Shown one piece after another: positions 24,504 to 33,394 of a stretch of 64,000 bases of DNA. The notes beneath the pieces were generated by a model, which searched no databases, was not told the origin of the DNA, and worked only from the letters and a program-made list of their open reading frames with translations. The stretch's first letter is position 1, and each line of letters begins with the position of its first letter. The position numbers and the translations under genes are program-made. Origin of the DNA: DTKD01 sp964494345 (GTDB lineage: Bacteria; Armatimonadota; UBA5829); contig CAZBSI010000002.1 of the NCBI GenBank assembly GCA_964494345.1, positions 62,001-126,000 of the forward strand, given 5' to 3'.

Positions 24504-25514
24504 TCAGTCGTCTATTCCAGCCGACACTGCCTCGGCTATGATCTTTTCCTCATAAGCGCCCATGTTTCGGAACTTCTCGTAGCGCTGCTCTAAAAGGTCT
24601 TGCGTGCTAATTTTGGCCAACTCGTCGATGTGTTTTATCAGCGCAGACTTGAGATTCTTCGCGGCGAACTCCATATTTCGATGCGCGCCGCCGAGGGGTT
24701 CTTTTACGACCTCGTCGATCAGACCAAGCTCGTAACCGCCCTCACTGGTCACTTTCATCGCCTCCGCGCTGTCCTTGCCTCGTGCAGCATCTTTCCAGAC
24801 TATCGCGGCGAATCCCTCCGGAGGAATTACCGCATAAATCGAATGCTCCAGCATCAGTATTCTGTCGCCAACCGCGATTCCTATCGCGCCGCCGCTGCCG
24901 CCTTCTCCGATCACCACTACCACAATCGGAGTTTTCAGGGTCGACATCTCCATCATATTACGGGCGATGGCCCCGCTGATGCCGCGCTGCTCGGAGCCTA
25001 CGTTGACATCCGCCGCCGGGGTATCGACGAAACAAATCACCGGCCTGTGGAACTTCTCCGCCAGCTTCATCAGCCTCAGCGCCTTGCGATAGCCCTCAGG
25101 TTTGGCGCTGCCGAAGTTGCGATAGCCGCGTTCCTTAATATCCCGACCCTTCTGCTGACCGACAAAGACGACCTGTCTATCCTCAAGCGTCGCTATTCCC
25201 CCGACCATAGCCGGGTCGTCAGCGAACATCCTGTCGCCGTGCAGTTCGGTATAATCATCGAAAATCGTCCGCACATAATCCAGCGTATACGGCCGCTTGG
25301 GGTGACGCGCAAGCAGGGTCTTGTCCCACGCGGTAAGATTCGAGAATATCTCCTCTATGAGCCGGTCACGGTCGGTCTCCAATGCGGCGATATCCTGTGA
25401 ACGATCCTCTCCGCTTTCCGCTGTCAACCGCTTAATCTCGGCTATCTGCTCATCAAGTTCGGATATGGGTTTTTCAAAGTCAAGAATGTTCCAACTAGGC
25501 GGCATCTTCGTCAT
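24504..25514 (-). CDS. accA: Acetyl-CoA carboxylase carboxyltransferase subunit alpha
   Basis: A 336-residue subunit. Family blocks include ARHPKRPYTLDYVRTIF, ELHGDRMFADDPA, VGQQKGRDIKERGYRNFG, PVICFVDTPAADVNVGSEQR and VIGEGGSGGAIGI, the oxyanion-hole glycines of the crotonase-like fold. With AccD it transfers the carboxyl from biotin to acetyl-CoA, making malonyl-CoA for fatty-acid synthesis. Its start lies inside the accD gene (about 20-base overlap), so the two are translationally coupled. The biotin carboxylase and carrier genes are not in this window. Confidence 0.96.
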   Translation of the reverse strand: MTKMPPSWNILDFEKPISELDEQIAEIKRLTAESGEDRSQDIAALETDRDRLIEEIFSNLTAWDKTLLARHPKRPYTLDYVRTIFDDYTELHGDRMFADDPAMVGGIATLEDRQVVFVGQQKGRDIKERGYRNFGSAKPEGYRKALRLMKLAEKFHRPVICFVDTPAADVNVGSEQRGISGAIARNMMEMSTLKTPIVVVVIGEGGSGGAIGIAVGDRILMLEHSIYAVIPPEGFAAIVWKDAARGKDSAEAMKVTSEGGYELGLIDEVVKEPLGGAHRNMEFAAKNLKSALIKHIDELAKISTQDLLEQRYEKFRNMGAYEEKIIAEAVSAGIDD

Positions 25515-26367
25515 CCTCCCGATCTCTGCAGAACTCCAACAGTTTGATCAAGGTGGCTTTGAGCTCCTTGCGTGCGACGATTCTGTCGATATGGCCGTGT
25601 TCCAGCGCAAACTCCGCCCTGCGGAAATTGTCCGGCACGTTGACCACCTGCGCCTGCTTGGCTACCCGGTCAGCGGTAAGCCCGGTCAATAAGCCCGGTT
25701 CGGAGATAGTGAAATCACCAAGCGAACCATAGCTCGCCAACACACCCGCCAGCGCGTTGTCGGTAAGCACCACGATATACGGAATCCCCGCCGCATGCAG
25801 TCTTGCGCAGGCAGCCGAAGTCTTTGCCATCTGCATCAGCCCCGGCAGCCCCTCCGTGACACGGATACCCCCGGATGCGACAAACATGATAACCGGCAAA
25901 TCGTTTTGGATGGCGAACTCCATCGCCCGAACGACCCTCTCGCCGACGACTCCGCCCATCGTACCAGCCCAGAAGTAGAAATCGAGCGCGCCGATAACCA
26001 CCGGCCTGCCGTCGATTTCGCCGACGCCGGTCACAATCGCCTCTTCCATACCGGTTTTGGAGCGCCATTTGGCCAGCTTGTCGTCGTATTCCTCAAAACC
26101 GAGCACGTTCACCGTGACCAGATTCGCGTCCATTTCCTCAAACGCGCCGTCGTCGATGATGCTCTCGATACGTTCTCTGGCTCCGAGTATGTAGTGATAC
26201 CCGCACTTATTACACACGCGCAGGTTCTTTTGAAGTTCCTTATTAAACAATATCTCGCCGCAGCGCGGACATTTAGTCCACAGACCATCAGGCAGCGCTT
26301 CCACGCTCTGCTTGGCCGTATTTCGAGCGGCCCTTGCTTTTCTGCCAAACCAGGGTGCAGGCGTCAT
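25495..26367 (-). CDS. accD: Acetyl-CoA carboxylase carboxyltransferase subunit beta
   Basis: A 290-residue subunit. The N-terminal zinc ribbon CPRCGEILFNKELQ with CNKCGYHYILGAR is the AccD hallmark. The carboxyltransferase domain shows VIGALDFYFWAGTMGGVVGE and IMFVASGGIRVTEGLPGLMQ. It forms the alpha2beta2 carboxyltransferase with the overlapping AccA. The order accD-accA in one transcript is a common bacterial arrangement. It lies 107 bases downstream of the SSS symporter on the same strand. Confidence 0.96.
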   Translation of the reverse strand: MTPAPWFGRKARAARNTAKQSVEALPDGLWTKCPRCGEILFNKELQKNLRVCNKCGYHYILGARERIESIIDDGAFEEMDANLVTVNVLGFEEYDDKLAKWRSKTGMEEAIVTGVGEIDGRPVVIGALDFYFWAGTMGGVVGERVVRAMEFAIQNDLPVIMFVASGGIRVTEGLPGLMQMAKTSAACARLHAAGIPYIVVLTDNALAGVLASYGSLGDFTISEPGLLTGLTADRVAKQAQVVNVPDNFRRAEFALEHGHIDRIVARKELKATLIKLLEFCRDREDDEDAA

Positions 26368-26474
26368 TTTAACACCTCAATAACCTTACTCAGCCGCCGT
26401 TATACACAGCAGCCAGCGTTCACAGCCTCGGCCCTATTGCCCAGACAGTCGAATCATTATAACAGAAATGAAAC

Positions 26475-28442
26475 TTACGCGCCGATTTTGCCAACCCACC
26501 ACAACAACACTACAAACAACAGGGCTATGACAAATGCGATTCCGAACCCGATAAGGTTCACGGCGCGCGGGTGATTGATCTCCCACGGGTGTCCCTTGCT
26601 CGCCCCCGCAAAGACCACATCCACGCCCTGCTCCTTCAGTTCGTCCTCTTTGCCGACAGGGGTGGTGATGAGTTTATAGAACCGGTCGAGACGCTGTTTT
26701 TCGAGCGGCTTTCCTAGGATGCTGCCGATTATCAAGGCGAGTATCCCAGCCGGCAGAAATGCCAGCAGCCGATAATGCAGCAGGCTCTTGTCGGCATAAA
26801 CCCCCGGCAGCGGCATAACCGAGCTTCGCATAATAATATCCCCAGGCTGAACGTTGACGTGCGCCTCGGCGGTCTCGACTACCACCCCACCCATGCCGTC
26901 GACTCCAGCGGCAGTCTTCTCGGATGCGGCAGCGGCTCTTGATTTTATCCACGGACTGTGAGCACGATCCGCCACCAGCACCACCTTATTTTTACGCTCA
27001 TAGCCCTTGTCGGTCTTATGAACCACATCGAGCATTACCCTGCTGACGGGCTTTCTATCGAGCACAGAACTGAGCTGCGCAGGGCTGTTTATCGCTTTGT
27101 AACCATTTACGGCCAGCTTCTGACTGATCAACTGTCCCGGCTCGCCGACTACAAGCCAAATAGTCAACATAATCGCAAAAGACGCCCATGCTCCGGTGGC
27201 GTTGGCCTTTCTCCACAAAACCCCTGCCCACATGAATACTCCCGTAAATGTGCTCAGGGTCCAAAACCACATCAGCGCCTCCGCCACGCCCTTCTGAGAT
27301 AGCGCAAAGATGACCCCTAACGCGACAATCAGAAAACCAGCCCACCTGGCTACTCCTAATAGTTGCAGGTCAGTGGCGGCAGGTCGGAAGTGCTTTTTAT
27401 ATACATTTCTAGACAGCAGAGCCGACGCCGCCACCATAAACGCGCTCAGACTCGACATCTGAGCGGCCAGAATGGCAGCGAACATCAGACCAATAAACCC
27501 CGGCGGCAGCAACGTCCTTATAGCCAGGCCAAACGCCTCCTCCCGCTCAAATGGCGCGATATAATTTTTCGCCACCATTCCAATCATAACGACCCCCGTC
27601 AGCGCCCATCCTACCGAGCATAAACGCTTGACGAAGTTACCATAAGTAAACCCGATGCGGCCTTCGAACTCGGTCTTGCCCGTCGAACAGACCTCCATAA
27701 TATGCGGCTGGGCGACTATCCCGATAAGCATCGATATGGAACCTGCGATAATCCACCATATATTAAGCTCCACCTTGCCAGTGAGAGCAAACATCGCCGG
27801 GTCAGCGACGGCCTTGTGCAACCCCGAAAAGCCGCCGATCTTCGACAGCCCGAACGGGATCAGCAGAAGCGACATCACAACTATCAGCAAGCCCTGCACG
27901 CTCTCGGTGACCACCGTGGCCACCAACCCTCCCGCTGTGCCGTAGATTAAAAACACAATAGTCATACCGAGAATCGACCACACCGGAGAGATCGCGCCGC
28001 CGCTTACCGCGTTCACGATAAACGCCGTGCCGATAAGCAGCGTGCCGATATTTACCGCGAAGATCATAATCCCCCACAGCGCGTAAAGCGTGCCGAGGGC
28101 TGACCCGAACCTGGCTTCGAAGAAATCTGCAGTGGTCAGGTAGCGGGACCTGCGAAACAGGGGGGCTATCAACCAGTAAAACGGGGTCACGAACAAATAT
28201 GCAAACGTATACCATATCCCCGCCAGCCCGTTTTTGAACGCCGCGCCGACCACCACCACCGGGTCATCGGCGTGCGTGCCGGTGCCGAGCGCATGCATCA
28301 TCATAAGAAATTTATTGAACTTGCGCCCGCCCGCGAAAAAGTCCCCAGTGTTCTTGATCTTTCTGGCCTGATAGACACCCAGAAGAAGTATGCCAATGAA
28401 ATAAACAGCAAGGACTGCAATATCCAGCAGATTCAACGACAT
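26475..28442 (-). CDS. Sodium:solute symporter family transporter
   Basis: A 655-residue membrane protein of the SSS/SLC5 family with about 13-14 hydrophobic segments. Diagnostic parts are GDFFAGGRKFNKFLMM near the N-terminus, TTADFFEARFG, IYGTAGGLVATVVTESVQGL and FAAILAAQMSSLSAFMVAAS, the sodium-site serine-rich helix. A long hydrophilic loop of about 130 residues separates the last membrane segments from the core, longer than in simple family members. Substrate may be a sugar, amino acid or organic acid. It starts ATG 28442. Confidence 0.9.
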   Translation of the reverse strand: MSLNLLDIAVLAVYFIGILLLGVYQARKIKNTGDFFAGGRKFNKFLMMMHALGTGTHADDPVVVVGAAFKNGLAGIWYTFAYLFVTPFYWLIAPLFRRSRYLTTADFFEARFGSALGTLYALWGIMIFAVNIGTLLIGTAFIVNAVSGGAISPVWSILGMTIVFLIYGTAGGLVATVVTESVQGLLIVVMSLLLIPFGLSKIGGFSGLHKAVADPAMFALTGKVELNIWWIIAGSISMLIGIVAQPHIMEVCSTGKTEFEGRIGFTYGNFVKRLCSVGWALTGVVMIGMVAKNYIAPFEREEAFGLAIRTLLPPGFIGLMFAAILAAQMSSLSAFMVAASALLSRNVYKKHFRPAATDLQLLGVARWAGFLIVALGVIFALSQKGVAEALMWFWTLSTFTGVFMWAGVLWRKANATGAWASFAIMLTIWLVVGEPGQLISQKLAVNGYKAINSPAQLSSVLDRKPVSRVMLDVVHKTDKGYERKNKVVLVADRAHSPWIKSRAAAASEKTAAGVDGMGGVVVETAEAHVNVQPGDIIMRSSVMPLPGVYADKSLLHYRLLAFLPAGILALIIGSILGKPLEKQRLDRFYKLITTPVGKEDELKEQGVDVVFAGASKGHPWEINHPRAVNLIGFGIAFVIALLFVVLLWWVGKIGA

Positions 28443-28589
28443 CGGTGGCCTCCAAAATGACTCCCGTCACTGTTTGTTGTTTCTTAGCTATTGGCTGCTG
28501 CTTTCCTGCCCGGCATCGGTCGTGAATATCGCAGGAAAGCGGTTGGGTAGAATATGTTGGGATGATCTCAGAAAAGGAAGTGGTGAAAG

Positions 28590-28880
28590 ATGAAGGCGGT
28601 ATATATTATGGCATCCATCGCGCTGGTCTTGTTGATGGTGGCAAGCGCCGGGGCGAATAATCAAAATAATAATAACAAAGCAGCGGTCTGTACACCTGCT
28701 CAACCCGCATCGCCTGGTTCAGGCCCGGTTGTATGCCCGGTAACCGTTAAATCGACGGCAGATTGTTGTGAGGTCGCGCCGGCGAGTTGCGGGGCGTTTT
28801 GCCAGGCAGGGCAACAGTCTCCGGGCTGGCCGTATAACTGGTGTTCGCAATATTGGCTGCGGCCGAATACTAATTATTAG
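28590..28880 (+). CDS. Small secreted cysteine-rich protein
   Basis: A 96-residue protein that I do not recognise. MKAVYIMASIALVLLMVASA is a signal peptide with likely cleavage before NNQNNNNK. The mature 70 or so residues contain seven cysteines, including ADCCEVAPASC and GAFCQAGQQ, and end in aromatic-rich WPYNWCSQYWLR. The cysteine density suggests disulfides or metal binding outside the cell. The start is supported by GTGGTGAAAG just upstream. It is isolated, between a divergent symporter and a repeat hairpin pair. Confidence 0.6.
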   Translation: MKAVYIMASIALVLLMVASAGANNQNNNNKAAVCTPAQPASPGSGPVVCPVTVKSTADCCEVAPASCGAFCQAGQQSPGWPYNWCSQYWLRPNTNY

Positions 28881-28887
28881 GGCTTCA

Positions 28888-28953
28888 GGGCGGCGATTCG
28901 GAGATCATCGCCCATCACACAAAACCAGGGCGGCGATTCGGAGATCACCGCCC
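28888..28953. repeat. GC-rich hairpin repeat, two tandem copies
   Basis: Two copies of GGGCGGCGATTCGGAGATCA at 28888 and 28928 (period 40), each closing with CGCCC to form a hairpin. A degenerate third copy follows near 28967-28990. The word is shared with 24451-24474. The pair lies just after the stop of the small cysteine-rich gene and may act as its terminator. Confidence 0.75.
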
Positions 28954-29147
28954 ATCAAGCAAAGCCAGGCGACGATTAGGATATTATTGCTTGTGGGGAT
29001 GATATAGTATCTTCGCGCCATTGCTCACAAAGTCTCGTGTGCCTGTTGACACGATCGGCTTGGCATAGGACAATTACAGCAGGGATAGATGGACGCATCG
29101 GCATCGACTTATACTCATGTCCTTCTATTTCATCAGGAGGTCTGTTT

Positions 29148-30539
29148 GTGAGCAGTGTCGACCTGGACAACGACGATAAGCAACTAAACGAACAAAAGGA
29201 GATCGGCGCCATAGAGGCGCTGTGGAGCTTCTTTAGTTCGATGAGAACCGCGATAGTACTTCTACTCGGTCTTGCCATAGCTGCTATAGCAGGCACTATC
29301 CTTGAAGATAGACGGGGAATCATCATTTACCACTCGGCCTGGTTCTCCGTATTGCTGGCGCTGGTTGGAATCAATTTGCTGGTATGCAGCATAAACAAAT
29401 TCGGCCTTGCGTGGAAGCGCACATTTAAGCCGAACGTCGAGACGGATGAAAAGGCAGTGGCGCGGATGCAGACGTCTGAAACGCTGCAATCACCACACTC
29501 AGTCGAATCCGCCACACAAAGCTTGATGAAGGCGCTTGGCGGCAGATCATATAAAACACTGAGCAAGCCCACGTCGGAGGGCGTATCGATCTATGCAGCC
29601 AAGGGCGCTGCTGCGATCTGGGGGCCGTATTTGACCCACCTCAGCATCCTCGTCATCTTTGTCGGAGCGATTTTCGGCAGCCTCGTCGGTTCTGATGGCC
29701 ATGTGCTGATCATGGAAGGTGAACGCGCTGACGGCTACTTCCAAAGCGATAGCCACACGGCAAAGCCGCTCGGCTTTGAGGTCGCCCTAAGGCGATTTGA
29801 GATCAAACACGACGGCAAGGGCCAGCCGACTGCATATCGCAGCGATCTGCAGATATATGACAACGGCAAATTGGCCGCAGAGAAAGTCATCGACGTCAAT
29901 CATCCCTTATCTTATAAAGGGATGACCTTTTACCAAAGCGACTACGGCATCGCTGAGCTTATAATTAAGGTCACTTCTCCTGATGGCGCGACTGCGAGGG
30001 TTCCTTTCGATGTCGGGGTAGACGACCGCGGCGGCGTGAAGGTGTATCAAATCAATGAGGAGCCTTTCAAAGAGTTTAAGCTGGGGGATAAGAAGTGGAC
30101 GCTGTTTGTGCATGACCTGGTGCCGGATTATGTCGGCGGCAAGAAATTGAACCGTAGTATGCTGCCGGTCAATATGGCCGTAAATATAATGCTCAACGAC
30201 AGGTTCCCGGAATATAAGGGCCTTGACGCGTGGCGCAAGATCGGCTGGGTGCCTGTATCGAAGCCTGTCGAGCACAAGGGGATGACGATTGAGCTGGAGA
30301 AAGTGGTCAGCTACTCCGGTTTGCAGGTTGGCAGCAACCCCGGCCTGCCCGTTGTGTATGCGGGGTTTGCCCTGATGATATTGGGCGTGGTTATGTCTTT
30401 TTATGTGACTCGAAGGATCATAAGAATCAGCGTCGTCGAATCAGAGCAGGGAACGAAGGTGAGCATTGGCGCCGTCTCAAGATCGGAGCCGGCAATTTTT
30501 GAAAAGGATTTCAAGCGTCTGCGCGACTCGGTATTATAG
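29148..30539 (+). CDS. resB: Cytochrome c biogenesis protein ResB/Ccs1
   Basis: A 463-residue membrane protein of system II cytochrome c maturation. Four hydrophobic helices are visible: AIVLLLGLAIAAIAGTIL, FSVLLALVGINLLVCSI, LTHLSILVIFVGAIFGSLVG and GFALMILGVVMSFYV. They surround a large extracytoplasmic domain, as in the family. GTG 29148 is placed by AGGAGGT (29135-29141) seven bases upstream; the frame stays open to 29037 but without ribosome-binding support. With the CcsA-type protein 24 bases downstream it exports haem and attaches it to apocytochromes. Confidence 0.92.
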   Translation: MSSVDLDNDDKQLNEQKEIGAIEALWSFFSSMRTAIVLLLGLAIAAIAGTILEDRRGIIIYHSAWFSVLLALVGINLLVCSINKFGLAWKRTFKPNVETDEKAVARMQTSETLQSPHSVESATQSLMKALGGRSYKTLSKPTSEGVSIYAAKGAAAIWGPYLTHLSILVIFVGAIFGSLVGSDGHVLIMEGERADGYFQSDSHTAKPLGFEVALRRFEIKHDGKGQPTAYRSDLQIYDNGKLAAEKVIDVNHPLSYKGMTFYQSDYGIAELIIKVTSPDGATARVPFDVGVDDRGGVKVYQINEEPFKEFKLGDKKWTLFVHDLVPDYVGGKKLNRSMLPVNMAVNIMLNDRFPEYKGLDAWRKIGWVPVSKPVEHKGMTIELEKVVSYSGLQVGSNPGLPVVYAGFALMILGVVMSFYVTRRIIRISVVESEQGTKVSIGAVSRSEPAIFEKDFKRLRDSVL

Positions 30540-30562
30540 CGCAGTCGGAGGATTAATAGTAC

Positions 30563-31408
30563 ATGACTGAACAACTAGGGCTGAGCCTGTTTAAGATTTC
30601 GTTTTGGATATACCTGGCTTCAGCGGCCTGTTATCTCCTTGCATTGATAAAGAATCAGACGAGCGTGGCGCGTCTGGGGCGCGGATTTCTGGTGGCGGCG
30701 TTTGTTGTGCATACGGCCTCGATTGCTATGATTGCGATAGCGATAGGCCGGCTGCCGCTGTTGAATCTTTATGAGTATATGCTGTCGGTGACGTGGGCGG
30801 CCGCGGCGGTCTATCTGGCGGTGGAACTGCTGACCAAGAACTGGTCGCTGGGCGGTTTCAGCGTGCCGCTGCTGACTTCGTTCGTGCTGTTTACGATGCG
30901 GTTGCCCAATGCGAAAATAGACTACACCGTAATGCCAGCCCTGCAGAGCGCGTGGAGGACGCCGCATATCGTCAGCGGGATTCTGGCCTATGGCGCTTCG
31001 ATGGTGGCGTTTGTGCTGGCGGTGATGTATCTGTTGCGCGACCGGGCCGACGGCCCAAAGGGAAACAAAAAATCGTTCTGGGCCAGCCGGCTGCCGGAGA
31101 CCAAAGTGCTCGATAGATCGATCTATCGCACTGTTGCGTTTGGGTTTTTGATGCAGACGCTGCTGGTTGTGATAGGTGCGGTGTGGGCACAGATCGCATG
31201 GGGCCGATACTGGGGCTGGGACCCCAAGGAGACCTGGTCGCTGATTACCTGGCTTATTTATGCGACGTATCTGCACACTCATACGATGATGGGCTGGAGA
31301 GGTCGCAAATCGGCGTGGCTGGCAATTATCGGCTTCGGCGCTACTATATTTACCTTTATCGGGGTAAGTTACTTCTTCCAGGGTCTGCATAGCTACGCCA
31401 CCAAATAG
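30563..31408 (+). CDS. ccsA: Cytochrome c assembly protein CcsA/ResC
   Basis: A 281-residue haem-handling membrane protein with about eight helices. The tryptophan-rich haem motif GRYWGWDPKETWSLITWL is intact, followed by LIYATYLHTHTMMGWRG, whose histidines can coordinate haem, and by FTFIGVSYFFQGLHSY. It forms the system II cytochrome c synthetase with ResB. GGAGGATT lies upstream of the ATG. A second CcsA-type gene occurs five genes-lengths later in the same cluster at 33395. Confidence 0.92.
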   Translation: MTEQLGLSLFKISFWIYLASAACYLLALIKNQTSVARLGRGFLVAAFVVHTASIAMIAIAIGRLPLLNLYEYMLSVTWAAAAVYLAVELLTKNWSLGGFSVPLLTSFVLFTMRLPNAKIDYTVMPALQSAWRTPHIVSGILAYGASMVAFVLAVMYLLRDRADGPKGNKKSFWASRLPETKVLDRSIYRTVAFGFLMQTLLVVIGAVWAQIAWGRYWGWDPKETWSLITWLIYATYLHTHTMMGWRGRKSAWLAIIGFGATIFTFIGVSYFFQGLHSYATK

Positions 31409-31413
31409 ATTCT

Positions 31414-32040
31414 ATGGCACATTATTCGATAAGCATAAACCTGTCCGGCCGCAAGTGTGTGGTGGTAGGGGGCGGCACGGTTGCACAGCGCAAAGTGGAG
31501 ACTTTTCTCGACTTCGACGCGAATGTGACGGTAGTGTCCCCCGATCTTACGCCGACGCTTACCGAACTCGCCGAGAAGGGCCTTATCGAGCACATAGATG
31601 ATTCTTTTCAGCCTTCGCACCTGGACGACGCATTTCTGGTAGTGGCGGCGACAGATGACAACGAGGTCAATAAGTCTGTCTCCAAAGAGGCGGAGAACCG
31701 GGGGCTGCTGGTTAACGTGGTCGATGTGCCTGAATTGTGCAGTTTTTTTGTGCCTGCAATGGTGCGCAGGGGAGATGTTGTTATAAGTGTCTCCACTTCG
31801 GGTAAAAGCCCGGCAATGGCGCGCCGCATCAGAGAGCGTCTGGAGACTCAGTTCGGGCCGGAATACGGAGCTTTTGCCGCGCTGCTGGGAGAACTAAGGC
31901 CGGAGATCAAGGCTCTCTACCCGGATGCCGCGGATCGCAACAGAGCTTACAGGCGGATATTGGACTCGGATGTGATAAATCTGCTGGCGGCAGGACGCAC
32001 CAAAGAAGCTGTCGAAAGGGCGCGCGAGTGCATCTTGTAG
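31414..32040 (+). CDS. Precorrin-2 dehydrogenase / sirohydrochlorin ferrochelatase
   Basis: A 208-residue protein equivalent to the N-terminal half of CysG, or yeast Met8. LSGRKCVVVGGGTVAQRKVE is the NAD-binding signature, then FLVVAATDDNEVNKSVS, and the helical SVSTSGKSPAMARRIRERLE region. It oxidises precorrin-2 and can insert iron to form sirohaem. Placing it next to hemA links sirohaem and haem branches. The 3' end overlaps hemA by 13 bases. Confidence 0.92.
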   Translation: MAHYSISINLSGRKCVVVGGGTVAQRKVETFLDFDANVTVVSPDLTPTLTELAEKGLIEHIDDSFQPSHLDDAFLVVAATDDNEVNKSVSKEAENRGLLVNVVDVPELCSFFVPAMVRRGDVVISVSTSGKSPAMARRIRERLETQFGPEYGAFAALLGELRPEIKALYPDAADRNRAYRRILDSDVINLLAAGRTKEAVERARECIL

Positions 32041-33356
32041 TTATCGGCCTCAATCACACGACCGCACCGGTCGAGCTTAGAGAAAAACTCAGCATCCCCG
32101 ACAATCAATTGCCGGAGGCGCTGGCTGATCTGGCGTCGCGCGAGGTCGTCTCCGAGTGCGTCATACTATCCACCTGCAACCGCACAGAAGTCTATGCATA
32201 TACCCAATCACGAGCAGACGACGATGTTATTATCGACTGGATCGGCTCGTTTTTCGACATCGATAAAAAGAGCTTTCGGCAACATCTATACTCCCTTGCC
32301 GGCCATAAGGCCATTGAGCATTTATTCAAAGTGGCGTCGGGCATAGACTCGATGGTGCTCGGCGAGGCGCAGATATTAGGTCAGGTAAAGATCGCTCACG
32401 GCGCAGCTATTGACGCATCCACCGCGCATACCCTGCTCGGCGGGCTGTTTCAGCAGGGGATATCCACCGGCAAGCGGGCGCGAACCGAGACGGGGATCGG
32501 GCGCGGGGCGTTTTCGGTCGGCTCGGTGGCGGTTGGGGTGGCGAGGTCGATTTTCGACGAATTAAAGGGTCGCACGGTGCTGATGGTCGGGGCAGGGAAG
32601 ATGGGGGAACTTATCGCAACCCACCTGACCGCATCCGGAGCAACTGAGGTGCTTGTCGCCAATCGCACTTACGAAAAAGCAATCGATCTGGCCCAGCGTT
32701 TCGATGGCAAAGCGATAAAATTCGACGAACTGCAAACTGCTATGCTCAACGCCGATATAGTTATCACATCAACCGGAGCCAAGGAGCCAATTATAGACCG
32801 GGAGATGGTGACGGCAGCGATGAAATCCCGCAGAGGCAGGCCGCTGTTTTTCATTGACATAGCGGTTCCCAGGGACGTCGAGCCGGGGGTCGACGCCCTC
32901 GACGGTGTATTTGTATACAACATTGACGATTTGCAGGGCGCGGTAGACGTACACGCGGCAGAGAGACGCACTGAGATTGATAAAGTAGAGGAGATAGTCA
33001 GCGAGGAGGTCGCCAGTTTTATGGTACGATTCAGAACGCTTGACGCGATACCGGTCATCACGGCCCTTCGTGAGAAATTCGAGGGCATCAGGCAGCAGGA
33101 ACTGGACAGGCTGCAACAGCGGCTGGGGCATCTGTCTGAGGACGATCTGGAGCTTATTAACCTGACCACTCGTTCGATAGTGAACAGAATCTGTCACACT
33201 CCAATGATTCAAATTAAGGATTACGCCGTGCATGATGATTCTTCCGAGAAGCTCGACGTAGTCTGTGATCTGTTCGGTATCTGCCAGGTGGAGGAGAAAG
33301 GTCAGAATCCATCTGAGACTATTCAGGCGCGCAGCCAAGGGGATAAGCAGTCATAG
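32028..33356 (+). CDS. hemA: Glutamyl-tRNA reductase
   Basis: A 442-residue first enzyme of C5-pathway tetrapyrrole synthesis, reducing glutamyl-tRNA to glutamate-1-semialdehyde. MHLVVIGLNHTTAPVELREK opens the protein, and the catalytic Cys lies in ILSTCNRTEVYAY. SGIDSMVLGEAQILGQVK and the NADPH site TVLMVGAGKMGELIATHL follow, with the C-terminal dimerisation helices. GTG 32028 overlaps the upstream stop, showing translational coupling. Later haem genes are not present here. Confidence 0.96.
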   Translation: MHLVVIGLNHTTAPVELREKLSIPDNQLPEALADLASREVVSECVILSTCNRTEVYAYTQSRADDDVIIDWIGSFFDIDKKSFRQHLYSLAGHKAIEHLFKVASGIDSMVLGEAQILGQVKIAHGAAIDASTAHTLLGGLFQQGISTGKRARTETGIGRGAFSVGSVAVGVARSIFDELKGRTVLMVGAGKMGELIATHLTASGATEVLVANRTYEKAIDLAQRFDGKAIKFDELQTAMLNADIVITSTGAKEPIIDREMVTAAMKSRRGRPLFFIDIAVPRDVEPGVDALDGVFVYNIDDLQGAVDVHAAERRTEIDKVEEIVSEEVASFMVRFRTLDAIPVITALREKFEGIRQQELDRLQQRLGHLSEDDLELINLTTRSIVNRICHTPMIQIKDYAVHDDSSEKLDVVCDLFGICQVEEKGQNPSETIQARSQGDKQS

Positions 33357-33394
33357 TAGTCTATATTGCTTTAATTTTATACACGTGCGCGGCG

